Source: an uncultured Bacilli bacterium (GTDB lineage Bacteria; Bacillota_I; Bacilli_A; RF39; UBA660). From it: a stretch of 16,159 nucleotides of DNA. The DNA is taken from contig CANQIY010000018.1 of assembly GCA_947624125.1 (NCBI GenBank), forward strand, positions 1 to 16,159, given 5' to 3'. The translations under genes and the position numbers were made by a program. Below are positions 1 to 5,132 of the stretch, in pieces. Every line of letters begins with the position of its first letter. Position 1 is the stretch's first letter. The notes below the pieces were generated by a model that searched no databases, had not been told where the DNA came from, and worked only from the letters and a program-made list of their open reading frames with translations.

Positions 1-63
1 TATTATGTGAATAGCGCGGGGTATACCTACGACTGGAACTTGTCTGCCGCGTTGTCTGTTCGC
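1..63 (+). repeat. Variable repeat (VR) of the DGR, 3' part
   Basis: Aligned without gaps to template copy 2 (627-689), these 63 bases differ at six places, and each is an A in the template: A to T at 1, A to G at 16, A to T at 28, A to G at 31, A to G at 46 and A to C at 47. All template C, G and T positions are kept. Homology stops at GTTCGC (58-63); beyond it the VR reads CCT and the template GAGG. The conserved GCGTTGTCTGTTCGC is the probable initiation-of-mutagenic-homing element. The 5' part of the VR is outside the window. Confidence 0.92.
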
Positions 64-141
64 CCTGTCTTCTATCTAGAATCCTATGTTGAATTAAATG
101 GTGGAAGTGGTACAATAAGTGACCCGTTTATGCTAAAATGA
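1..141 (+). CDS. DGR target (variable) protein, 3' end only
   Basis: This is the last 46 codons of a gene whose start lies outside the window; it reads in frame from base 1 to a TGA at 139-141. The peptide contains the segment WNLSAALSVRPVFYLES and ends with a Gly/Ser-rich stretch (GGSGTISDPF). The SVRPVFYL-type ending is typical of variable proteins of Firmicutes DGRs, which usually have a C-type-lectin or formylglycine-generating-enzyme-like fold and present ligand-binding residues encoded by the variable repeat. Bases 1-63 are that repeat: they match the template at 627-689 except at template adenines. Localisation and ligand cannot be read from this fragment. The stop codon TGA argues for the standard genetic code. 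Confidence 0.85.
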   Translation, partial: YYVNSAGYTYDWNLSAALSVRPVFYLESYVELNGGSGTISDPFMLK

Positions 142-154
142 GAAGAATAATAAT

Positions 155-188
155 CGCCATGGGTGGCTAAGGCGCCCGGGCGATGGCG
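155..188. repeat. GC-rich inverted-repeat island after the DGR target gene
   Basis: CGCCAT (155-160) pairs with ATGGCG (183-188). Inside lie a small GCCA/TGGC hairpin (156-167) and a perfect palindrome CGCCCGGGCG (173-182). The surrounding DNA is extremely AT-rich, so this island stands out. No T-run follows, so it is not a typical intrinsic terminator. Some DGRs have a hairpin or cruciform just downstream of the VR that helps homing. This one begins about 92 bases past the VR end, farther than usual, so that role is only a possibility. Confidence 0.5.
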
Positions 189-247
189 TTAAAGTCTGAT
201 ATTGTCAAATATATTGAATAACAATTTATTAGTTTATGAAAATATTA

Positions 248-253
248 TATAAT
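248..253 (+). promoter_or_regulatory. -10 box of template-repeat RNA copy 1
   Basis: TATAAT lies 25 bases before template copy 1 and is followed by a TAGGTAATCTTTAAGT block that is also found after the equivalent TATAAT of copy 2. No good -35 hexamer is visible (TTTATT at 225-230 is at the right distance but poor). The conserved position ahead of both copies is the main support. Confidence 0.5.
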
Positions 254-277
254 TAGTCTAGGTAATCTTTAAGTGTA

Positions 278-376
278 AATGGTTGGAACATCTGGAATGG
301 CAATTTCAATGCGCATGTTGTGAATAGCACAGGGTATACCAACAACTGGGACATGTCTAACGCGTTGTCTGTTCGC
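278..376 (+). repeat. DGR template repeat 1 (TR1)
   Basis: This 99-base segment is homologous to TR2 (591-689) at equal length, with about 12 substitutions in four clusters. Read in the target frame it gives Asn-rich codons (AAT/AAC), the usual design of templates, because adenine mutagenesis of Asn codons opens many substitutions without stop codons. It ends with the same GCGTTGTCTGTTCGC. It cannot have templated the VR at 1-63: TR1 has C, G, T and G where the VR has T, T, A and A, changes that adenine mutagenesis does not make. TR1 also lacks about 13 bases present just upstream of TR2. Confidence 0.85.
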
Positions 377-475
377 GAGGAAGCCCTTTATAACTTGAAT
401 GATATTAAGGTTACGACTTTAATTTTGGGAAGATAAAGGACAAAGATTATCTAGGAAAATTTTTTCCAGAAACAA

Positions 476-528
476 AACGGAGATAACTAGTTTTACGAAA
501 TTAGTTTATTAACTCCGTTATTTTATTT
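476..528 (+). terminator. Terminal hairpin of template RNA copy 1
   Basis: AACGGAG (476-482) pairs with CTCCGTT (513-519), and AACTAGTTT (485-493) with AAATTAGTT (498-506) around the loop TACG. TTATTTTATTT follows. Compared with copy 2, several pairs change on both sides while pairing is kept, which supports a selected RNA structure. It probably acts as an intrinsic terminator and may also matter for RT binding. Confidence 0.75.
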
Positions 529-555
529 GCTTTTAAAATGAATTTTTTTTATAAT
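527..555 (+). promoter_or_regulatory. Promoter of template-repeat RNA copy 2
   Basis: TTGCTT (527-532) and TATAAT (550-555) are separated by 17 bases, a good sigma-A-type layout. The -35 starts inside the T-run of the copy 1 terminator, so the two RNA genes are packed head to tail. Confidence 0.65.
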
Positions 556-561
556 TAAATT

Positions 562-838
562 AGGTAATCTTTAAGTTAATTTTGTCGCGTAATGGTTGGA
601 ACATCAACTGGGGCAATTTCAATGCGAATTATGTGAATAGCACGGGGTATACCAACAACTGGAACTTGTCTAACGCGTTGTCTGTTCGCGAGGAAGCCCT
701 TTATAACTTGAATGATATTAAGGCTAAGGCTTTAATTTTGGGAAGATAAAGGACAAAGATTATCTAGGAAAAATTTTTCCAAAAACAAAACGAAGATAAT
801 AGGTTTTACGAGACTTATTTAGTACTTCGTTATTTTTT
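562..838 (+). ncRNA. DGR template RNA, copy 2 (TR2 plus 3' structured spacer)
   Basis: Second copy of the template RNA gene, predicted to start near 562 and end in the T-run by about 838. It carries TR2 (591-689), the donor of the VR at 1-63. The spacer holds a stem AGATAA/TTATCT (744-749 with 760-765), a perfect palindrome GGAAAAATTTTTCC (767-780) and the terminal hairpin (789-831). The spacer is nearly identical to copy 1 apart from scattered and compensatory changes, so the two arose by tandem duplication and both have been under structural constraint. RNA ends are inferred. Confidence 0.75.
591..689 (+). repeat. DGR template repeat 2 (TR2), donor of the visible VR
   Basis: Its last 63 bases match the VR at 1-63 except at six adenines. 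In the target frame it reads with many AAT/AAC Asn codons at the variable sites and invariant Trp, Gly and Ser codons between them. Similarity to the target frame may extend to the TCGCGT just upstream (585-590). It is much richer in GC than its surroundings, as expected for a sequence held to a protein-coding template. Confidence 0.92.
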
Positions 839-840
839 TT
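789..840 (+). terminator. Terminal hairpin of template RNA copy 2
   Basis: AACGAAG (789-795) pairs with CTTCGTT (825-831), and AATAGGTTT (798-806) with AGACTTATT (811-819) around the loop TACG, followed by TTATTTTTTTT. The same architecture as copy 1 is kept with compensatory changes: outer G-C becomes A-U, and inner C-G and U-A become U-A and A-U. Confidence 0.8.
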
Positions 841-857
841 AAAATTTAAAATGATTG

Positions 858-866
858 TGATATAAT
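858..866 (+). promoter_or_regulatory. Extended -10 promoter of the DGR protein operon
   Basis: TGATATAAT is an extended -10 (TGn-TATAAT) directly after the T-run of template RNA copy 2. No convincing -35 is visible, as is usual for extended -10 promoters. It could drive the four overlapping genes from 947 to 3070 separately from the template RNAs. Confidence 0.55.
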
Positions 867-946
867 TTAAGAAAGATAGGTAGGTGATAAAAAAGAAAAA
901 ATAAAAGATAGAATTAGACATGCGGTACAAAAGAAAGTTATAATGG

Positions 947-1336
947 GTGGTAGAAATTAAAAAAGAAATTGTAGAGTTAAGAAAGTCAGGTAAATTTTAT
1001 AATACTTTTGGGGATGATGCCATTATAATTCATTATCTTATGGACTATAAAATAGTGGCCGAAAAAGGTGGTGTAGGATTTCCTGAAACAGCTATTAATA
1101 AAGTTATTAATGCTTTAGAAAATGCCGAAGTTTCATATAAAATATATGAGAAAGATTTAATAACAAATGAAAAAGATTTTAAAAAGTTAAATAGCTATAA
1201 AGAAATGTTAAAAAAGGGAATAAAAGAATTATCAATTGAAGAGAGATTTCAGAAAATAGAAAAGCAAATTAGATTATTAAATGAAAAAGAACTTGATAAT
1301 CTATTAGAGATAATTGAAAATGCAATATCACACTGA
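947..1336 (+). CDS. DGR-associated MutS-domain-I-like protein
   Basis: A 129-residue protein. Residues 15-70 (GKFYNTFGDDA..., GVGFPETAINKV..., YKIYEKD) resemble the N-terminal mismatch-recognition-type domain I of MutS (pattern F-Y-x-x-F-x-x-DA, then a G-[VI]-P/GFP segment). The rest is charged and helical, possibly a coiled coil (about 90-127). No MutS clamp or ATPase is present. As I recall, small MutS-like proteins are a known accessory class in Firmicutes DGRs; a role in nucleic-acid binding during mutagenic homing is inference. An in-frame TAA at 941-943 leaves GTG 947 as the first usable start, with a weak AAGAAAG upstream. It overlaps the next gene by 17 bases. Confidence 0.7.
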   Translation: MVEIKKEIVELRKSGKFYNTFGDDAIIIHYLMDYKIVAEKGGVGFPETAINKVINALENAEVSYKIYEKDLITNEKDFKKLNSYKEMLKKGIKELSIEERFQKIEKQIRLLNEKELDNLLEIIENAISH

Positions 1337-1676
1337 AAAATTCTTAATAGTTAAAAATTTAAAAAAATTTATTTTAGATTTAGAAGTAATGTTAGTAAAT
1401 TTTCCTAAAAAAGAATTTTTAACTAAAGATATGATTTATAAAGATGCTCTAGTGACATTAGAAATGGTTTACATTGCTAATAGTTTAGATGATTCTAGCG
1501 AAAGAAAAAGAATGCAAATTCAAATATTAAGTAAGATAAATATGTTAGATTTTTATATTGAAAGAGCTTATAAAAAGAAATATATTAATGAAAAACAATG
1601 TTTACAAAAAGCAAATGAATTAGAAGTAATTACGAAAATGATATATAAATGGATTAAAAGTGAAAGAACATGTTAA
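1320..1676 (+). CDS. avd: Accessory variability determinant (Avd-like four-helix protein)
   Basis: A 118-residue, strongly basic, all-helical protein placed directly before the reverse transcriptase, with size and composition like the Avd family (related to the 23S rRNA-intervening-sequence four-helix-bundle proteins). Avd is known to form a barrel-like pentamer that binds the DGR RT and template RNA and is needed for cDNA synthesis. The identification rests on position, size, helix pattern and charge; Avd proteins share few invariant residues. ATG 1320 is preferred over the in-frame TTG 1314, with AGAGA about 10 bases upstream. It overlaps the gene before it and the RT gene by 17 bases each, implying translational coupling. 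Confidence 0.78.
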   Translation: MQYHTEKFLIVKNLKKFILDLEVMLVNFPKKEFLTKDMIYKDALVTLEMVYIANSLDDSSERKRMQIQILSKINMLDFYIERAYKKKYINEKQCLQKANELEVITKMIYKWIKSERTC

Positions 1677-2778
1677 TTTAGAAAATATTTTAAATATTTA
1701 TGAAAAAGAAATAGCTAAGAATGTTAAAAATAAAAGAAAAATATATATGTTTGAGAGAAATAAAATTCAAAATATTACGGAAATAGAGACATCTTTATTA
1801 CAAAGAAGATGTATATTTAATAAATATAATATCTTTTTAGTAAAAGAACCTAAACATCGAATAGTTATGGCTCTAAATATTAAAGATAAAATCATTAACC
1901 ATTTTATTTCTCGATATGTTTTAGAAGAAAAGTTATCTAAGTATTTAGATGAACGAAATATAGCAACAAGAAAAAAGATGGGAACTGACTATGGCATTCA
2001 ATTATTAAAAAAAGATTTGGAAAAGAATAAAAAATATCAACATTTCTATATTTTAAAATTAGATATAAGTAAATATTTTTATTCAATATCTCATCAAGTT
2101 TTAAAAAGTATGTTAAAGGATAAATTAAATCCGGATGAATATGAATATATAAATAGTATTATTGATAGTACTAATTGTGAATATATAAATAAAAAAATAG
2201 ACGAAATAAAAGAGAAATATGTTCTTAAACATCCGAATACTAAAAGAGAGTTAGATGCTATTCCTTATTATTATAAAGGAAGAGGCTTACCCATTGGTAA
2301 TATGACAAGTCAATTTTTATCTATTTTTTATTTATATGAATTAGACCATTATATTGTCCATAATTTACATATTAAATATTATATTAGATATATGGATGAT
2401 TTTATTCTCATTCATCATGATAAAAAAGTTTTAGAAAAAGCTTTAGAAGAAATAAGAAATATTTTAGAACATAAATATTTATTAAAATTAAATGATAAGA
2501 AAACGAAAATTACAAGAGAAGATGAAGGTGTTGTTTTCTTAGGTTATCGTTTTCGCATTATTAATCATAAAACAATTGTTACTTTGAAAAAAAGTAGTGT
2601 TGAAAAAATAAAGAAAAGAGTTAAGACAATTGCTTATATGTATAAAAATGGTTATATTGACTTTAATAGTGCTTTTTCCTCAATTATGTCTTTTTGGAAT
2701 AATAGAAAGTATGGAAGTGTTTTAAAAATTAGAAGAATAATTGAAAGGTATTGGTTTCAGAATTTAGATGGGTTATAA
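1660..2778 (+). CDS. DGR reverse transcriptase
   Basis: A 372-residue RT of the usual DGR length. Motif A is KLDISKYF with catalytic Asp135; motif 4 is GLPIGNMTSQ (209-218), the [ILV]GxxxSQ signature that separates DGR RTs from group II intron and retron RTs (QGxxxSP); motif C is YMDD (244-247) with both catalytic Asp; VVFLGYRF (291-298) is the primer-grip region. There is no maturase, endonuclease or protease domain. It copies template RNA into cDNA with frequent misincorporation at adenines, and the cDNA replaces the VR. The start is GTG 1660 inside the end of avd (17-base overlap). It overlaps the next gene by 11 bases. All catalytic residues are intact. Confidence 0.96.
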   Translation: MKEHVNLENILNIYEKEIAKNVKNKRKIYMFERNKIQNITEIETSLLQRRCIFNKYNIFLVKEPKHRIVMALNIKDKIINHFISRYVLEEKLSKYLDERNIATRKKMGTDYGIQLLKKDLEKNKKYQHFYILKLDISKYFYSISHQVLKSMLKDKLNPDEYEYINSIIDSTNCEYINKKIDEIKEKYVLKHPNTKRELDAIPYYYKGRGLPIGNMTSQFLSIFYLYELDHYIVHNLHIKYYIRYMDDFILIHHDKKVLEKALEEIRNILEHKYLLKLNDKKTKITREDEGVVFLGYRFRIINHKTIVTLKKSSVEKIKKRVKTIAYMYKNGYIDFNSAFSSIMSFWNNRKYGSVLKIRRIIERYWFQNLDGL

Positions 2779-3070
2779 AAATCGTTATTTATTTGCTAAA
2801 AGAACTTATCAAGAAACAATTATATTATTTAAAGTAAATAATAAATATCTTAGTTATTTAGATACTCTATCTTTTTTAAAATATTTAAAATTTCATAACA
2901 AGTTAGCTCTTTTAAATAAATTAAATAAATTAAATATTAACTATATTATTATTAATAATAATATGCAAATTATTAAATTAGTAAAATTTAAGGAAAATAA
3001 ATATAAATTATATTATAAGAAATTTGTCTTATTTAAAATATTAGAAGAAATAAAAGAAATGATTACCTAG
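2768..3070 (+). CDS. Small lysine-rich protein, degenerate MutS-domain-I-like
   Basis: A 100-residue, very basic protein; ATG 2768 lies inside the end of the RT gene (11-base overlap), so it belongs to the DGR operon. The stretch TIILFKVNNKYLSYLDTLSF followed by LNKLNKLNINYIIINN has the layout of MutS domain I (ILFKVGxFYExFxxDA ... KLxxLNINYIVI) and can be laid beside the protein at 947-1336, but the key GDDA and GFP parts are missing. I infer a second, diverged member of that accessory class. The function is unknown; RNA or DNA binding would fit the charge. It is followed at once by a strong terminator. Confidence 0.6.
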   Translation: MGYKNRYLFAKRTYQETIILFKVNNKYLSYLDTLSFLKYLKFHNKLALLNKLNKLNINYIIINNNMQIIKLVKFKENKYKLYYKKFVLFKILEEIKEMIT

Positions 3071-3082
3071 GATAATTCTATC

Positions 3083-3108
3083 AAAAAAGCCAAGAAGGCT
3101 TTTTTATT
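3083..3108 (+). terminator. Intrinsic terminator ending the DGR operon
   Basis: AAAAAAGCC (3083-3091) and GGCTTTTTT (3097-3105) form a 9-bp stem with a five-base loop, and the T-run continues to 3108. It closes the DGR locus. Confidence 0.9.
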
Positions 3109-3136
3109 TGACAAACATAGGGGATACTGATATATT
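3108..3136 (+). promoter_or_regulatory. Promoter of tmcAL
   Basis: TTGACA (3108-3113), 17-base spacer, TATATT (3131-3136). Transcription should begin near 3143, leaving a 5' leader of only about nine bases that contains just GTGAT before the ATG at 3152. Confidence 0.85.
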
Positions 3137-3151
3137 AAAAACGTGATGAAA

Positions 3152-4282
3152 ATGCAAATTATTGGTATTGTTTGTGAATATAATCCTTTTCATAATGGCC
3201 ATTTATATCATTTAAAAAAAATTAAAGAATTATTTCCTAATTCGCTTATTGTTCTAGTTTTAAATGGTTATTTCTTAGAAAGAGGAGAAATATCTTTAAT
3301 AAGTAAGAAAGATAAAACTTTTTTATCTCTTTTATATGGGGTTGATTTAGTTTTAGAATTGCCTTTTGTTTTTGGTAGTCAAAGTGCTGATGTGTTTGCT
3401 AATAAAAGTATTACTATTTTAGAAGAATTAAATTGTGATTATGTTGTCTTTGGAAGTGAAAGTAATGATTTAGAAACTTTATGGCAATTTGTTAATTATA
3501 CAATTAATAATTCTAAAGAATATAATTATAATGTTAAAAAATATTTAAAAGAAGGGCTTAATTATCCAACAGCTTTAGCTAAAGCTTTAAATAGTAATAT
3601 AACTATAAAAGCTAATGATTTACTAGCTATATCATATCTTAAAAGTATTAAACTAAATAATTTTAAAATAAAACCTTTATGTATTAAAAGAACTAATGAC
3701 TATTTAGATACTTCTTTAGATGATTATATTGTAAGTGCCTCTAATATAAGAGAAAGAAGAAAGAAAAAAGAAGATATTAGTAAATATCTTCCTAAAGAAG
3801 TTTTAAAATATTTAAAAGATATGGATTTAGAATTATTATTTAATATTTTAAAATATAAAATTATGACTGATAAAGATTTAAGTATTTACTTAGATGTTGA
3901 TGAAGGTATTGAAAATAGATTAAAGAAAGTTATAAATGAATGTAATGATTTAGATACTTTAATTATGAAAATGAAAACAAGAAGATATACTTATAATAAA
4001 ATAAGAAGAATGCTTATTCATATTTTAATTGGTTTAACGAAAGAAGATAATAAAAAAATAGAGTTAGAATATATAAGAGTTTTAGGATTTAATAATAAGG
4101 GAGTAGAATATTTAAATAAAATTAAGAAAAAGAAAAAAGAATTATTTAAAGTTAATAAAAAAACTCTTCTATATTCTTATGAATTAAAAAGTGCTTATCT
4201 TTATGATTTAATTACGAAAGATAATAATATTTTATTTGAAAATAATAATAAACCTATAATAAAAATGTCAATTTTTAAATAA
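3152..4282 (+). CDS. tmcAL: tRNA(Met) cytidine acetate ligase
   Basis: TmcAL (B. subtilis YlbM) uses ATP and acetate to form N4-acetylcytidine at the wobble C34 of elongator tRNA-Met in the cytoplasm. The N-terminus MQIIGIVCEYNPFHNGH is diagnostic, with the nucleotidyltransferase HxGH motif at His14-His17; further conserved stretches are VLNGYFLERGE and ELPFVFGSQSADVFA. The predicted length is 376 residues, a little shorter than B. subtilis (about 415). Start choice: GTG 3143 and ATG 3146 are also in frame, but ATG 3152 gives the family spacing between Met and the EYNPFHNGH block and is preceded by GTGAT. It is a single-gene unit with its own promoter. Confidence 0.93.
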   Translation: MQIIGIVCEYNPFHNGHLYHLKKIKELFPNSLIVLVLNGYFLERGEISLISKKDKTFLSLLYGVDLVLELPFVFGSQSADVFANKSITILEELNCDYVVFGSESNDLETLWQFVNYTINNSKEYNYNVKKYLKEGLNYPTALAKALNSNITIKANDLLAISYLKSIKLNNFKIKPLCIKRTNDYLDTSLDDYIVSASNIRERRKKKEDISKYLPKEVLKYLKDMDLELLFNILKYKIMTDKDLSIYLDVDEGIENRLKKVINECNDLDTLIMKMKTRRYTYNKIRRMLIHILIGLTKEDNKKIELEYIRVLGFNNKGVEYLNKIKKKKKELFKVNKKTLLYSYELKSAYLYDLITKDNNILFENNNKPIIKMSIFK

Positions 4283-4294
4283 TATGTTAATTAT

Positions 4295-4325
4295 TTGCGT
4301 AAAATAAGAGATTTTTTGGTATAAT
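4295..4325 (+). promoter_or_regulatory. Promoter of the 50-aa membrane protein and UPF0316 gene
   Basis: TTGCGT (4295-4300), a 19-base spacer and TATAAT (4320-4325) preceded by TGG, making an extended -10. The long spacer is offset by the extended -10. Confidence 0.65.
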
Positions 4326-4350
4326 TTTAATAGAAAGTAGGAAAATAATA

Positions 4351-4503
4351 GTGAAAGGGAAAAAAGAAGAAATTGGGGTTGAAGACACTTTAAAAGAAGA
4401 AGAGCTAGAAGAAGATGCTAGCGATGCCATCATGTGGGGCTTTGTTTTAGGTTTTATTTTATTTTTTATCTTACTTATTATAATCATTGTCTTCACCAAT
4501 TAA
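4351..4503 (+). CDS. Small single-pass membrane protein (50 aa)
   Basis: A GTG-started frame with AGTAGG upstream encodes 50 residues: a very acidic N-terminal half (residues 5-26, mostly Glu/Asp) and one hydrophobic helix (about 29-48, Gly/Phe/Leu/Ile-rich) ending FTN. I do not recognise a family. Support comes from the good promoter at 4295-4325, the Shine-Dalgarno sequence, the clean acidic-then-membrane pattern, and tight spacing to the next gene (stop at 4501-4503, ATG at 4512). Orientation is probably acidic end inside, but the sequence does not prove it. The minus-strand frame over the same bases is a shadow. Confidence 0.72.
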   Translation: MKGKKEEIGVEDTLKEEELEEDASDAIMWGFVLGFILFFILLIIIIVFTN

Positions 4504-4511
4504 GGTGATAT

Positions 4512-5024
4512 ATGTTTATATTAACTTGTCTAAAAATATTTGTTGCTAGAATTGTTGATGTAAGTTTAGGGACCATTAGAACGGTCTTTTTTGTAAAGGG
4601 AAGAACACTTGAACCCTTTATTATTGCTTTTTTTGAAGTATTAATTTGGTATGTAGTAGCTAAAGAAGCTTTAAATATTGAAGGTAATGAAGTATTAATT
4701 GCTATATCTTATGCAGGTGGTTATGCAACAGGTACTTTGATTGGTTCATTAATATCGAATAAATTTATTAAAGGTTTTGTTGCAGTCCAAGTAGTAGTTA
4801 ATGAAAATTCTAATAAGTTAGTAAAATTATTAAGAAATGATGGTTATGCTGTTTCTGTTATTTTACTTAAAAATGATTACGCTGGTCATGATAAAGATAT
4901 GTTATATATTGAAGTAAAAAATAGTAGATTAAAAGAATTAACGAAAATTATTAAGAATTATGATAATAATGCTTTCATTGTTGTTAATGAAACGAAATTA
5001 GTTTGGAATGGGTTACTTAAGTAA
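4512..5024 (+). CDS. UPF0316 (DUF2179) membrane protein, YebE-like
   Basis: A 170-residue protein with three hydrophobic segments in the first 90 residues (LKIFVARIVDVSLGTIRTVF, FIIAFFEVLIWYVVA and the ISYAGGYATGTLIGSLI region), then a soluble C-terminal DUF2179 domain (VVNENSNKLVKLLRNDGYAV... IEVKNSRLKELTKII...). This arrangement and the RxVDVSLGTIRT motif are those of UPF0316 proteins such as B. subtilis YebE. The biochemical function is not known; the C-terminal domain resembles small-ligand-binding regulatory domains. AAGGTGAT sits just before ATG 4512, and the gene is cotranscribed with the 50-residue protein upstream. Confidence 0.85.
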   Translation: MFILTCLKIFVARIVDVSLGTIRTVFFVKGRTLEPFIIAFFEVLIWYVVAKEALNIEGNEVLIAISYAGGYATGTLIGSLISNKFIKGFVAVQVVVNENSNKLVKLLRNDGYAVSVILLKNDYAGHDKDMLYIEVKNSRLKELTKIIKNYDNNAFIVVNETKLVWNGLLK

Positions 5025-5059
5025 TTGACATAAGCTTTTGTCAAATATTTGTCAAATAT
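5025..5059. repeat. Inverted and 11-bp tandem direct repeats upstream of the surface-protein promoter
   Basis: TTGACA (5025-5030) is inverted as TGTCAA (5039-5044) across an 8-base loop, and TTGTCAAATAT occurs twice in exact tandem (5038-5048 and 5049-5059), an 11-bp period close to one helical turn. CAAATATTTG (5042-5051) is a palindrome. The block sits 22-56 bases before the -35 at 5081, a usual place for an activator or repressor site. It could also serve as a weak terminator for the upstream gene, but the T-run is short. Confidence 0.45.
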
Positions 5060-5080
5060 TTTTACCTTTCTAAAGAGTGG

Positions 5081-5110
5081 TTGACTTATCGTTTTCGGGG
5101 GGGGTATAAT
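5081..5110 (+). promoter_or_regulatory. Surface-protein promoter with a G8 tract in the spacer
   Basis: TTGACT (5081-5086), 18-base spacer, TATAAT (5105-5110). The last eight spacer bases (5097-5104) are all G, which is very rare in DNA this AT-rich. Loss or gain of G by slippage would change the -35/-10 distance, and so the transcription of the surface-protein gene. At the length seen here the spacing is near optimal, so this copy is probably ON. Confidence 0.75.
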
Positions 5111-5132
5111 GACAATAGAAAGGAAGATAATT

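Larger units (their letters stand above)
260..528 (+). ncRNA. DGR template RNA, copy 1 (TR1 plus 3' structured spacer)
   Basis: Predicted discrete RNA of about 270 nt, from just after the TATAAT at 248-253 to the U-rich end near 528. It holds template repeat 1 (278-376) and then a spacer conserved with copy 2. The spacer can form a stem AGATAA/TTATCT (431-436 with 447-452), a near-palindrome GGAAAA-TTTTTTCC (454-467), and a terminal hairpin with outer stem 476-482/513-519 and inner stem 485-493/498-506, followed by a T-rich run. In characterised DGRs the RNA downstream of the template is needed for primed cDNA synthesis by the RT, and this spacer is in the matching place. RNA ends are inferred. 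Confidence 0.7.

Noticed and set aside
155..188. Rho-independent terminator of the DGR target gene
   Set aside because: Good inverted repeats but no T-run follows; kept only as an inverted repeat.
241..840. CRISPR-like or IS-related repeats
   Set aside because: Only two long copies (about 260 bases each) with internal promoter, template and hairpin; no regular spacers, no cas genes, no transposase and no terminal inverted repeats.
1660..2778. Group II intron or retron reverse transcriptase
   Set aside because: Motif 4 is GLPIGNMTSQ (DGR type), there is no maturase or endonuclease domain, no intron RNA, and no retron msr/msd; VR and TR repeats are present instead.
4287..4499. 70-residue minus-strand frame (Ser-rich, then hydrophobic)
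   Set aside because: Antisense shadow of the 50-residue plus-strand gene, which has the promoter and ribosome site.
5109..5132. Upstream ATG (5109) as start of the surface protein
   Set aside because: It overlaps the -10 box, so it would not be transcribed; ATG 5133 begins a normal signal peptide after AAAGGAAG.
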